DNA of 64,000 nucleotides, from assembly GCF_027107535.1 (NCBI RefSeq), contig NZ_CP114283.1, positions 620,001 through 684,000 on the forward strand. Direction: 5' to 3'. Under the pieces are notes generated by a model that saw nothing but the letters and a program-made list of their open reading frames with translations, did not search any database and was not told the DNA's origin. Positions 35,492 through 43,903 of the stretch are shown here, piece by piece (the stretch's first letter is position 1; each line of letters starts with the position of its first letter). Source of the DNA: Streptomyces aurantiacus (GTDB taxonomy: Bacteria; Actinomycetota; Actinomycetes; Streptomycetales; Streptomycetaceae). The position numbers were made by a program, and so were the translations under genes.

Positions 35492-35953
35492 ATGCGCCCA
35501 CTCGTGCGCCAAGCCGTGCGCCCGGTGAGCCGCCGGGTCCGGGAGCGGGCCCTCGCGGCGGCCGGTGACCGCGGGCTGTCCACCGTCGAGGTGGTGATCC
35601 TCGCCCCGGTGATGATCCTCTTCATCCTGGTGCTGGTGGCCTTCGGGCAACTGGTCGACGGGCGGGGGGCGATGGACGGGGCAGCCAGGGACGCGGCGCG
35701 CTCCGGGTCGCTCCAGCGGGACGAGGGGACCGCGATGGCCGAGGCCCAGAAGGCCGCGGACGCCGACCTGGCGGACGTCTGCTCCGGCCCGGTCTCGGTG
35801 GACAAGACCAGTGCCGGCTTCGAGGACGCGGACCTGTTCACCGTGGAGGTCAGCTGCGAGGTGCGGGGTCTGGCCATGCTCGGTCTGGACGTACCGACCC
35901 GGCTGACGGCGTCGTTCACCTCGCCGCTGGACCCCTTCAAGAGGAAGGCGTGA
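35492..35953 (+). CDS. Second TadE/TadF-like pseudopilin
   Basis: A 153-aa protein following directly on the previous stop codon. It has a basic leader, then GDRG|LSTVEVVILAPVMILFILV with glutamate at +5. The outside part has GAMDGAARDAARSGSL, the usual AxxxAAR helix of TadE-like proteins, and a cysteine pair. The end of the gene overlaps the next by 4 nt (GTGA). Confidence 0.83.
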   Translation: MRPLVRQAVRPVSRRVRERALAAAGDRGLSTVEVVILAPVMILFILVLVAFGQLVDGRGAMDGAARDAARSGSLQRDEGTAMAEAQKAADADLADVCSGPVSVDKTSAGFEDADLFTVEVSCEVRGLAMLGLDVPTRLTASFTSPLDPFKRKA

Positions 35954-36444
35954 GGACGGCGATGGCCGGACGCATGCGGATCCGCGGAGCCGTCGTACGT
36001 ACGTGGGTGGATGCGAGGCGCGCACGCCTCGACGACCGGGGCTCGGGCGCCGGAGCGGTGATCATCTTCGCGCTGGTGTTCCTGTCCCTGTCGGCCTTCG
36101 TCATCGACGGCGGGCTGTCCATCTCCAAGCGCGAACGCGCCGCCGACATCGCCGAACAGGCCGCCCGTTACGCCGCCCAGGACGTCGACCTCGAAGAGCT
36201 GTACCAGAACGAGGGCGGCGGCGCGCCGATCCTCTTCGAGAACTGCGGCGCCCGCGTGAAGGCCTTCGCCCAGGAGATGGGCATGACCGGCCCCGACATC
36301 GCCGCCACGCACTGTGTCGCCGCGACCGCCGACCAGGTCGAGGTGGAGGTCCAGCTCACCTACTCGCCGGTCTTCACGGGCATGTTCTACGGCGGTGACG
36401 TGACGGTCCGGGGCCGGGCGGTGGCGGAGAACGAGGTCGGCTGA
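35950..36444 (+). CDS. TadG-like membrane protein (pilus locus)
   Basis: The 164-aa product has a DDRGSGAGAVIIFALVFLSL start of its membrane helix, so it looks like the other pilus proteins but lacks glutamate at +5. This fits TadG-like proteins, which are not always processed. The outside part has ERAADIAEQAARYAAQD and two cysteines. GTG 35950 overlaps the previous stop. A short GC-rich hairpin (about 36448-36470) lies after the stop and may end the operon. Confidence 0.78.
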   Translation: MRTAMAGRMRIRGAVVRTWVDARRARLDDRGSGAGAVIIFALVFLSLSAFVIDGGLSISKRERAADIAEQAARYAAQDVDLEELYQNEGGGAPILFENCGARVKAFAQEMGMTGPDIAATHCVAATADQVEVEVQLTYSPVFTGMFYGGDVTVRGRAVAENEVG

Positions 36445-36531
36445 GGCGGCCCCTCACGGGGCGGCCGGGCGGCGGCGAACCGACAAGATCGCGCCGACAG
36501 TCCCGGACCGGCCGAGACGTCCTCCGGGTGG

Positions 36532-36876
36532 CTACTTGTTGCCGCCCTTGCCGCCCTCCTGCTTGCCGCCCTTGCCGTCGGACTTCACACCCTCGGAGAC
36601 CTGCTTCGCCAGGTCGTCGTCCAGCTTCTTGAACTCGCGGACGACCGCCTCGGACATCTGGGCCAGGGCCTCGAGCTGCTGGTTGATGTCCTCGCGGCCG
36701 TCCTCCCAGTTGGACTCGAAGTCCTCCAGCTTGTCGTAGACACCGCCGTCACCGATGTCGTCCCGGTAGGACTCGAAGAGCTTCTTGGTGTGGTTCATCC
36801 GCGACTTGATGTCACGCAGCCGGCTGCCGTAGTCCTCCAGCTCACTGAGCGGCAGCGCGAGGTCGGGCTTGCCCAT
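36532..36876 (-). CDS. WXG100-like small protein at the edge of the pilus operon
   Basis: A 114-aa helical protein. Its turn reads DDIGDGGVYDKLEDFESNW; the F-x-x-N-W element is shared with the small proteins of cassettes A and B. The C-terminus is a Lys/Gly-rich tail (KSDGKGGKQEGGKGGNK). ATG 36876 follows AGGGGGA. The gene has lost its expected effector partner; only a fragment of the effector-linked soluble protein family lies upstream (36933-37088). It converges on the pilus operon. Confidence 0.75.
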   Translation of the reverse strand: MGKPDLALPLSELEDYGSRLRDIKSRMNHTKKLFESYRDDIGDGGVYDKLEDFESNWEDGREDINQQLEALAQMSEAVVREFKKLDDDLAKQVSEGVKSDGKGGKQEGGKGGNK

Positions 36877-36932
36877 GTGCGATCCCCCTGTGGTGTCCGT
36901 GGCTCGGCGGCTCGTGTCCGTCCACGTGATGT

Positions 36933-37088
36933 CTACACGAAACGGAAGGTACCCGTCACGGCGTCGAAGATGTCGTGGAACGCCTCGGCCAGGTCAAGGA
37001 CCGGGCCGACACCAGAGACGAGCACGACCTGGTCGGTGGTTCCGGGGACACCTCGCGGAGGCGGAGCCGTCCGGACGGTCACGTATCG
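36933..37088 (-). pseudogene. Remnant of an effector-linked soluble protein gene
   Basis: On the minus strand the last 51 codons read ...PGTTDQVVLVSGVGPVLDLA and EAFHDIFDAVTGTFRFV, then a stop. This matches the end of the 22196 product (VALVAGSSQVLDLADSF, FDIFDAITSTFRF). No conserved 5' half or start codon is found further upstream (37089-37357), which holds decayed sequence I cannot assign. Confidence 0.75.
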
Positions 37089-37357
37089 GGTTCGGTGGCG
37101 GCCCGTGCCGACCGCCGCCGACCCCCCTACACCGAGTCCGTCATCCGGTACGCGTACGCGATCATCGAAGGCTGAAGCGCGGCCCAGCCTCAGGCGACCC
37201 TCCGGGCGGTCCTCGGCTGCGTCATGGCCCGAATCCCTAAATGGCAGGTCATCCGGACGTTGCTGCCCATTCCGAAAAGGGGCGGGCACAGTGTCGCCGG
37301 TCGGGCGCCTGTCCATGGTGAGTGGGGCTGCCGCATGGACAGGCGTGACCGTGGGCC

Positions 37358-38470
37358 TCAAGCCGCTTCGAGGAAGGGGTAGTCGGTGTAGCCCTCGGCG
37401 CCCGGCCCGTAGAACAGTTCCGGCCGCGGCTCGTTCTCCGGGTGGCCACCCTGCCAGCGCTCGACCAGGTCGGGGTTGGAGATGAGGGCCCGGCCCACGA
37501 CCACGGCGTCGGCGTGGTCGGCCTCGATCTGCTGGAGCGCCTGCTCGCGGGTGGTCTGCCCCCCGAAGGGGCCGTTGTTGACGATCAGCTTGCCGTCGAA
37601 GCGCCGCCGCAGCTCCTGTACAAGGTCGCCGCCCGGCTCGGTGTGCAGTACAGAGAGGTAGGCCAGGCCCAGCGGGCGCAGTTGGTCCACCAGGGTGCCG
37701 TAGGTGGCCAGGACGTCGTCCCGGTCGGTCTCGAAGACGTCCCCGAGGTCGACCTCCGGCGAGATCCGCAGCCCGACCCGCTCGGCACCGACGGCCTGGG
37801 CGACCGCCGTGACGACCTCGACGACGAAGCGGGCGCGGTTCTGCGGCGAGCCGCCGTATCCATCGGTGCGCTGGTTGGCTGCCGGGGAGAGGAACTCCTG
37901 GAGCAGGTAGCCGTTGGCGCCGTGGATCTCCACGCCGTCCGATCCCGCCTCGATGGCCCGGCGGGCCGCGGTGACGAAGTCCTCCAGGGCTGCCCGAATC
38001 TCTGCGGTGGTCATCGCTTCCGGTACGGGGTAGGACTGCTCGCCCTTCTCGGTGAACGTCTTGCCGTCGATGGCGATCGCGCTGGGGGCGAGGATGCGGC
38101 GGCCGCCGTTGATGTCGGGGTGGGTGCCGCGGCCGGCGTGCATGATCTGCAGGACGATGCGGCCGCCCTCGGCGTGCACCGCCTCGAACACCCGCTGCCA
38201 GCCGGCCGCCTGCTCGCCGGTGGCGATGCCCGGCTCGCCGACATACCCCTGCGACGCGTGGTCGGGGTAGGTGCCCTCGGTGATGATCAGCCCGACGCTC
38301 GCCCGCTGCCGGTAGTACTCGACCATCAGGTCCCCGGGAATGCCGGAGGAACCGGCCCGGACCCGGGTCATCGGCGCCATGACGAGGCGGTTGGCGAGCT
38401 CGATCTTCCCGAGGGCGACGGGGGAGAAAAGTGATGAAACGGGCGAAACTTCTGAAATGTTGACAGTCAT
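37358..38470 (-). CDS. Old yellow enzyme family ene-reductase (NADH:flavin oxidoreductase)
   Basis: The 370-aa FMN-dependent enzyme reduces activated C=C bonds (NemA/OYE type). Features: SLFSPVALGKIELANRLVMA start, MAPMTRVRA, the substrate/FMN-binding HGANGYLLQEFLSP, the TDGYGGSPQNRARF block and the C-terminal phosphate-binding VVVGRALISNPDLVERW. Length is typical. ATG 38470 has only a weak purine-rich site (GAAAGAAAGA). The physiological substrate cannot be told. It lies in the accessory patch inserted between the pilus genes. Confidence 0.93.
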   Translation of the reverse strand: MTVNISEVSPVSSLFSPVALGKIELANRLVMAPMTRVRAGSSGIPGDLMVEYYRQRASVGLIITEGTYPDHASQGYVGEPGIATGEQAAGWQRVFEAVHAEGGRIVLQIMHAGRGTHPDINGGRRILAPSAIAIDGKTFTEKGEQSYPVPEAMTTAEIRAALEDFVTAARRAIEAGSDGVEIHGANGYLLQEFLSPAANQRTDGYGGSPQNRARFVVEVVTAVAQAVGAERVGLRISPEVDLGDVFETDRDDVLATYGTLVDQLRPLGLAYLSVLHTEPGGDLVQELRRRFDGKLIVNNGPFGGQTTREQALQQIEADHADAVVVGRALISNPDLVERWQGGHPENEPRPELFYGPGAEGYTDYPFLEAA

Positions 38471-38489
38471 GAGTTTCTTTCTTTCTCAA

Positions 38490-38791
38490 ATACGGAGGAA
38501 AACGGGATGAAAGTCTGCGACGCAGGGGGTCCACGCTGTCCCGGCGGAGGCGCGGATGCGGTCCTCGGGCAGGCGCGGGGCCGCTGACGGTGACGCGGTT
38601 CCAGGACTGCGATCGGGGTGTGGGTGGTGCTGGCGGTGCACGCGGTGAGAGCCGCATGCCGTCGGCGTCGGCGTCGACACCGGTCAAGCGCAACTGCCCG
38701 CCGGAGTACGGGCGTTCGCTCCTTGCGCACGATCAGCAGTCAGCCAGGTGACGAAGTCATGGGTGCCGCCGCCGGAGTCGGTACGGATCGG
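38490..38791 (-). pseudogene. Remnant of an IS1380-like transposase
   Basis: The minus strand shows transposase-like pieces in different frames: IRTDSGGGTHDFVTWLTAD (from 38791), then TGVDADADGMRL, STTHTPIAVLEPRHR, and EDRIRASAGTAWTPCVADFH near 38500. The order and wording match the C-terminal half of IS1380-family DDE transposases as I recall them (R.D..G.TH.F..WL, then EDRIR...TGL.NLP). Frameshifts make it non-functional. The rest of 38471-38974 holds no gene. Confidence 0.6.
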
Positions 38792-38974
38792 TGTCTGGAG
38801 GCCGCGCCGCGACCGGCTCCCTCGTCGCGCCCCCGTGAAGAGGACCGATACACGGCTTGGAACGCGCTTTCGGCGGTGGCGGGCACAGCGATCTCAGCGC
38901 TCCTCGTTCGCAGCGGCGAGGCACTTCCGCCGGCCGATCGCCCATCGGACAGCCCGGTTCACAAAGGCTTGGGC

Positions 38975-40321
38975 CTAGTTGAGCGGCACGTCCGCGACGG
39001 CCTTGAGGTGGCTGAACGTCTCGAGGGAGTACCGGCCGTGGTAGCGGCCCATGCCGCTTTCGCCGACGCCGCCGAAAGGCAGGCCGGGCATGAGCAGTTG
39101 CATCACCGGCTGGCCCCAGGCGACGCCGCCGGAGGACGTCTCGTTCACGAGGCGCGACTTGATGGCCTCGGACGTGGTGAAGGCGTAGAGCGCGAGGGGC
39201 TTGTCGCGTTCGTTGATGAAGGCGATGGCGGCATCGAGGTCGGCGACTTCGACGACGGCGAGGATCGGACCGAAGATCTCCTCCTGCATGACCGGCGATG
39301 CGGGGTCGACACCGGTGAGCACGCTCGGTGCGATGAACAGGTCGTCACGGTCGTGCTGGCCTCCCACCGCCGCCCTGCCGGAGTCCAGCAGACGCGTGAG
39401 CCGGTCGAAGTGCCGCTCATTGATGATCCGGCCGTAGTCGGCTGAGGTCTGTGGAGTGGGGCCGAACTGAGCCTTGATCGCCGCGCGGAGGGCGGGGACC
39501 AGTGCGGCGGCGGTGGCAGGATCGGCCAGAACGTAGTCGGGGGCTATGCACTGCTGGCCCGCGTTGCCGAACTTGGCGCCGACCAGCCGCTTCGCGGTCT
39601 CGTCCGCATCGGCGTCGGGGGCCACGAAGACCGGCGACTTGCCCCCGAGTTCGAGTGTGACCGGGGTGAGGTTCTTGGCCGCTGCCGCCATGACGATCCG
39701 GCCGACCGTCCCATTGCCGGTGTAGAAGATCTGGTCGAAACGCTGTGCCAGCAGGGCCGTGGTTTCCTCGGCTCCCCCCTCGACCACGGTGAGCACATCC
39801 GCGTCGAAGTACTCACGCAGCAGGCGTGAAGCCACTGCCGACGTGTGCACCGACATCTCGCTCGGCTTGGCCACCACGGTGTTCCCGGCGGCCAGTGCGC
39901 CGATGATGGGGTCGATGAGGAGGTGCAGCGGGAAATTCCACGGAGCGATCACCAGGACGACCCCGAGCGGGTCGTACGTGGTGTAGGCCGTGGTCGTGGG
40001 ACCGAAGTGGGCAGGAACCTCCACCGGACGAGGCTCAAGCCAGCTCCCGAGATTCGCCAGCGTCTCGTCGATGTCGGCGACGGTGAAGTCGATCTCCTGC
40101 ATCTTCGCCTCGGTGGCGTTCTTCCTCAGATCCGCCCAGAGCGCTTCGATCAGCTCCTGCTCGTTCTCGACCAGCAGTGCCCGAAGCCGCTGCAGCTGGC
40201 TGACGCGCCAGTCCAGTGGGCGGGTGACGCCGGTGTTGAACGTCGCACGAAGGCGGCCGACCACCTCCGCAGCCGTTTCCGTCCGGTGCGTCCTCGACTC
40301 GATCCCCTGTGTTGCGCTCAT
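38975..40321 (-). CDS. Aldehyde dehydrogenase family protein
   Basis: The 448-aa product is an NAD(P)-dependent aldehyde dehydrogenase. Motifs: IAPWNFPLHL, TLELGGKSPVFV with the general-base glutamate, FGNAGQQCIAPDYVL with the catalytic cysteine, and EEIFGPILAVVEV. The short length and the start without a long linker resemble class 3 / coniferyl-aldehyde-type enzymes (YdcW/CalB group). ATG 40321 follows GGAG at 8 nt. A divergent XRE regulator starts 173 nt away and probably controls it. Confidence 0.93.
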   Translation of the reverse strand: MSATQGIESRTHRTETAAEVVGRLRATFNTGVTRPLDWRVSQLQRLRALLVENEQELIEALWADLRKNATEAKMQEIDFTVADIDETLANLGSWLEPRPVEVPAHFGPTTTAYTTYDPLGVVLVIAPWNFPLHLLIDPIIGALAAGNTVVAKPSEMSVHTSAVASRLLREYFDADVLTVVEGGAEETTALLAQRFDQIFYTGNGTVGRIVMAAAAKNLTPVTLELGGKSPVFVAPDADADETAKRLVGAKFGNAGQQCIAPDYVLADPATAAALVPALRAAIKAQFGPTPQTSADYGRIINERHFDRLTRLLDSGRAAVGGQHDRDDLFIAPSVLTGVDPASPVMQEEIFGPILAVVEVADLDAAIAFINERDKPLALYAFTTSEAIKSRLVNETSSGGVAWGQPVMQLLMPGLPFGGVGESGMGRYHGRYSLETFSHLKAVADVPLN

Positions 40322-40494
40322 GGGATGTGCTCCGTTCTTGATGCAAGCCACGCCCCGGCCGCCTTCCGGCCGGGCACGGTGACCAGCGTCCTGGACGGGC
40401 CGGCATCCACCCAGGTCACGGCATTGCGTACGCGCGCGGTGCCTACCACTGGTTGGGTCAGGATGGTGTGCGTCCGACCGTGGATACTCGAGGC

Positions 40495-41418
40495 ATGGAC
40501 GAATACCCCGAACCGGTGCACGAGCCCGCCGCCGGCGCGCTGGACCCGCGCGCCGAGCTCAGCGAGTTCCTGCGCACCCGGCGAGCCCGGCTGAAGCCGG
40601 AGGACGTGGGGATGCGGAGCTTCGGACGGTACCGGCGGGTGCCGGGGCTGCGCCGCGAGGAGCTGGCGCAGCTGGCCGGGGTATCGGTGGCGTACTACAC
40701 GCGGCTGGAACAGGGCAACGGGCGGACCGTGTCGGCGGAGATCCTCGACGCCATCGCCCGCGCGCTCAGGCTGAGCGACGCCGAGCACGCCCACCTCACG
40801 CACCTGGCGAAGCCGAAGCAGCACAAGAAGAAGCCGGCCGGCCGCGCCCAGCAGGTGCGGGGTCCCCTGCGGACGCTGCTGGACACGATGGACGGTGTTC
40901 CGGCGATCCTCGTGGGGCGCCGCTCGGACATCCTCGTCTGGAACCGGATGGCCGCGGCGGTCTTCGGCGACTGGGCCGAGCTGCCGGCGAGGGAGCAGAA
41001 CTGGGCGCGGCTGGTGTTCCTGAGGCCCGAGTACCGCGACCTGTTCGTGGACTGGGAGCACAAAGCGAGCGACGTCGTCTCTCAGCTGCGCATGGACGCC
41101 GGCTCCCATCCGGACGACCCCCGGCTGTCCGCGCTGGTGGGCGAACTCTCGGTGAAGAGCGAGGAGTTCAGACGGCTGTGGGCCACCCACGACGTCAAGG
41201 AGAAATGCCACGGTATCCAGCGCCTGCACCACCCGCTCGTCGGCGAACTCGATCTCCGCCTCGAGTCGTTCCACCAGGCCGACGCCCACGAGCAGATGCT
41301 GGTGACCTACCACGCCGAACCGAACTCCCCGTCGGCGCAGGCTCTGCGACTGCTGGCCAGCTGGGGCGCGGATGCGACCCGGGCGGGAACGGGCACGTCG
41401 TCGGCACGCACGCCTTGA
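40495..41418 (+). CDS. XRE-family regulator with MmyB-like ligand domain
   Basis: The 307-aa product has an N-terminal helix-turn-helix (LRREELAQLAGVSVAYYTRL) with the RVPGLRREE signature of this Streptomyces group, and a C-terminal MmyB-like domain (LDTMDGVPAILVGRRSDIL, WNRMAAAVFGDW). Such proteins often control a neighbouring oxidoreductase and may bind a fatty-acid or similar ligand. It is divergent from the aldehyde dehydrogenase. ATG 40495 is used; no good ribosome binding site is seen and a GATACT hexamer lies 6 nt before it, so a leaderless mRNA is possible. Confidence 0.88.
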   Translation: MDEYPEPVHEPAAGALDPRAELSEFLRTRRARLKPEDVGMRSFGRYRRVPGLRREELAQLAGVSVAYYTRLEQGNGRTVSAEILDAIARALRLSDAEHAHLTHLAKPKQHKKKPAGRAQQVRGPLRTLLDTMDGVPAILVGRRSDILVWNRMAAAVFGDWAELPAREQNWARLVFLRPEYRDLFVDWEHKASDVVSQLRMDAGSHPDDPRLSALVGELSVKSEEFRRLWATHDVKEKCHGIQRLHHPLVGELDLRLESFHQADAHEQMLVTYHAEPNSPSAQALRLLASWGADATRAGTGTSSARTP

Positions 41419-41604
41419 TGAACTCCCCTTGATCATCGGCAGTCGGCTGCGCGCCACGCCCAGCGTCCTCTCGCACGCAGACGCCCCCCCCGGGGGGTGT
41501 CGGATTCAGGACGGCCCAGGTAGCGCGGGCGCGCACGGTGCTCGCCACCGGGCAGATGGGCGAGCGATCAGCGGCAACGCCCGCGGCAGTGACGGCACCG
41601 TCTG

Positions 41605-42166
41605 TACGGGCCAGCGCCTCGACGACGATCATGCCGACCGAGCCGGTGCCGACGACGCCGACATGGAGCCGTGCCAGATCGTTCTGAGCGTCCCGCCCCC
41701 AGGCAGAGACGGTACGCAACTGCCGGCCCGTGGCCTTGGGCATGGGGACGAGGCGGTCGTTGGAGGTGACCGCGAAACGTCCGCCGACGACGCGGACATT
41801 CTCCGCTTCGGTGGGAACGTAGGCGCGGGGTGCGTGCTGCTGCCAGACGCGGGCGCCGTATCCGGCGTCCGCGCCGACGAAGGTCAGGCCGACCAGCGGG
41901 AGGCCGGTGATGGCCAGGGTCTGGGCGGCAAAGGATTCCTCGGCCGCGTGGTCGATGTCGTTCAGGCGCTGCCAGCGGGGGCCTCGGGGGTGGGAGTGGA
42001 CGAACCCGAGGCCGCAGCCGCGCTCGGTGGCGATGCCGACGGCGCGCAGGAAGTACGCGCTGGTGAAGTCCACGGTGCCGTGCACGATCCGCTCGCCGTC
42101 ATCCGGTAGGACGAGGCCGACGATCAGGGTGGTGGTACGGCGGGAGCCGGTGCTCTTGCCGGGCGG
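41605..42166 (-). pseudogene. Truncated JAB-domain / E1 (ThiF) fusion remnant
   Basis: Reading the minus strand from 42166: GSRRTTTLIVGLVLPDDGER, then FTSAYFLRAVGIATE, GLGFVHSHPRG...LNDIDHAAE (JAMM metalloprotease motif, near 41990) and AYVPTEAENVRVVGGRF. Last comes HVGVVGTGSVGMIVVEALAR, the nucleotide-binding start of an E1-like ThiF domain (about 41613-41672). The similarity stops there, and an in-frame stop with no start lies just before 42166. Such JAB-E1 proteins belong to bacterial ubiquitin-like pathways. The 41419-41604 stretch is unassigned. Confidence 0.7.
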
Positions 42167-42176
42167 CGGTCACGCG

Positions 42177-43259
42177 TCAGCGGTTGATCGACTGGATCTC
42201 CTGGACGTTCACGTCCTGGGCGGTCTCGAAGGTGCCGTCGGGGAGGTCACCGCCCGCTCCGCCCGTTCCCTCCCAGGTGATCTGCCAGGTGACGGAGGCG
42301 GCGAGCCGGTAGGGATCGCCGCCGGTGGCACGCAGGTACTTGATGCCGCAGGACGGGGTGCTGCCGGCGTCGCCCTTCTCGTACGGGGTGCCGATCGAAC
42401 CGTCCTCGTCGATCTCGCAGTCACTGCCCGCGGGATAGGTCTCCGCGTTCTCGGTGCCGGGTTCCAGGTGCAGGGCGACCGGCTTCGCCGTCGTCTCGGC
42501 CCACAGGCCGGTGCCGGGCAACTCGGCCCGGACCCTGACGTCCTGGAAGGTCCCCTTGTCGAGCCACACCCAAGTGGGCAGGTTGACCGTGGACTTGGCC
42601 GCCGGCCTCAGTTCGACCTCGGTCTCGGGGACCTTGACCTTGTCGTACGCGTAGTCGGCGAGGGTCTCCGGCGTGGGGGCGTCCGGGACGTCGGGGATCT
42701 CACCGGCGTCCTGCCAGAACATCAGCCGGCCGCATTCCGACGTGTCGTCGACGGAGGTGACGTCCGGAGCGACTCCGCGCCAGAAGTAGCCGTCCTTGCC
42801 GAGGTTGTAGTTCTGGTAGCCCTGCGCGGTCGACGGCGCGGCGAAGTAGTTGCGGGCGTCCTTCGCGTCCTTGAAGTGGTCGGTCCACAGGCGTGACCCG
42901 ATCCAGCCCTGGCGGAGGCTGACGTCACCGCTGCCGTCGGTCTCCGAGAAGCCCTTCAGCTGGGCGGGGGTGAAGACGGGCTCGTACCAGCAGGGCGGCG
43001 GCTTCCAGTTCACGTCCTTCGGTGAGAGGGCGCCCCGTTCCCCGCCGGTGGGGCCGCTCACCTGGGTGACCCGGATCCGCGACCGGTCGGCCGCGGCGGA
43101 GATGTTCCGGTCGTCGTCGGCCGCCCCGTTGACCCCGCCGTGCCCGACCGCGTGTGCCGGTATCGAGGCGAGAAGTACCGGAGCGAGCGACGCGACCGCC
43201 AGTGACGTGACCACCGGCGACGTGACCACCGGCGACGACCATCCGCGGGGATACCTCAT
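42177..43259 (-). CDS. Secreted protein of unknown function, copy 2 of a two-gene family
   Basis: A 360-aa protein with a signal peptide (MRYPRGWSSPVVTSPVVTSL...IPAHA). It shares with the 19069 product the blocks DVNWKPPPCWYEP, KDGYFWRGV (KDGEGMFWAGV there), NLPTWVWLD, EPGTENAETYPAGSDC, PSCGIKYLR and DVNVQEIQSINR. The two are clear paralogues of almost equal length (360 and 361 aa). It starts at ATG 43259 inside the lipoprotein stop (ATGA), so the pair is coupled as in copy 1. The leader contains a repeated TSPVVTS-type unit from DNA repeats at about 43205-43235. Function is unknown. Confidence 0.8.
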   Translation of the reverse strand: MRYPRGWSSPVVTSPVVTSLAVASLAPVLLASIPAHAVGHGGVNGAADDDRNISAAADRSRIRVTQVSGPTGGERGALSPKDVNWKPPPCWYEPVFTPAQLKGFSETDGSGDVSLRQGWIGSRLWTDHFKDAKDARNYFAAPSTAQGYQNYNLGKDGYFWRGVAPDVTSVDDTSECGRLMFWQDAGEIPDVPDAPTPETLADYAYDKVKVPETEVELRPAAKSTVNLPTWVWLDKGTFQDVRVRAELPGTGLWAETTAKPVALHLEPGTENAETYPAGSDCEIDEDGSIGTPYEKGDAGSTPSCGIKYLRATGGDPYRLAASVTWQITWEGTGGAGGDLPDGTFETAQDVNVQEIQSINR

Positions 43260-43903
43260 CGCGCGCAGGCACCCCTCTCCGAGCGGGTCGACAGGTTCTG
43301 CCAGACACCCTGGGCGTTCTTGACGAGGCTGACGGTGTAGCGGATCCGGGGGTCGGTGCCCGCCGGGTTTCCCGCGACCTCGCGGGTCTCGCGGTTCCTG
43401 GAGTACGCCTTGCTCTCGTCGGTGCAGTAGGTGAGGGACGCCGCCTTCTTGTCGCCGGTGAAGGAGACCTCGGGGTCGAACGCGGGCAGCTTGCCGAACA
43501 CCGTGAGGTTCTTGTCCGTGTAGCTCTTGATCCACTGCCGGTCCTGGGACAGGCCGGTCCTGGTGTCGTAGAAGGCGAGAGCCTCACCGCCGTCGGGCTC
43601 GTTCGCGATGATCGCCGCGTAACCCGCGCGCAGCTGCTCTCTGGCGTCGGTGAGGACGGCCCGGGTCTGCGGGTCGCCGCTGGTCCAGTCCTCGAAGGTC
43701 AGCCGGAAGTTCTTCGGAAGCCTGACCGTCGGGCGGTCCGCACCGGCCGACGCGGACGCGGAGGCCGACGGGCTGCCGCCCGATCCCTTGCCCGCCCCTT
43801 CGATGGCGTCCGAGGACGACGCGTCACCCCCGCCGCAAGCGGTGAGCAGCAGTGCCGCGGTGGCGGCGAACGCGGCGGCGGTGGTGACGGTGCGGCGGGC
43901 CAC
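43256..43903 (-). CDS. Lipoprotein of unknown function, copy 2 of a two-gene family
   Basis: A 215-aa lipoprotein with signal ARRTVTTAAAFAATAALLLT and lipobox LTAC|GGG, followed by a Ser/Ala/Gly linker. The domain has VRLPKNFRLTFEDW (compare VSLPKGMNLDLAFDW in the 20151 product), a helix with REQLRAGYAAIIAN, and a C-terminal cysteine. The GTG 43903 start has AGGGAG 7 nt upstream; a longer frame with two extra in-frame starts is rejected because it would break the signal peptide. It is paired with the secreted protein. Confidence 0.8.
   Translation of the reverse strand: MARRTVTTAAAFAATAALLLTACGGGDASSSDAIEGAGKGSGGSPSASASASAGADRPTVRLPKNFRLTFEDWTSGDPQTRAVLTDAREQLRAGYAAIIANEPDGGEALAFYDTRTGLSQDRQWIKSYTDKNLTVFGKLPAFDPEVSFTGDKKAASLTYCTDESKAYSRNRETREVAGNPAGTDPRIRYTVSLVKNAQGVWQNLSTRSERGACAR

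Noticed and set aside
41195..41604. Continuation of the JAB-E1 frame into the region opposite the XRE gene
   Set aside because: Similarity to ThiF ends near 41610; the rest is a shadow of the regulator gene.
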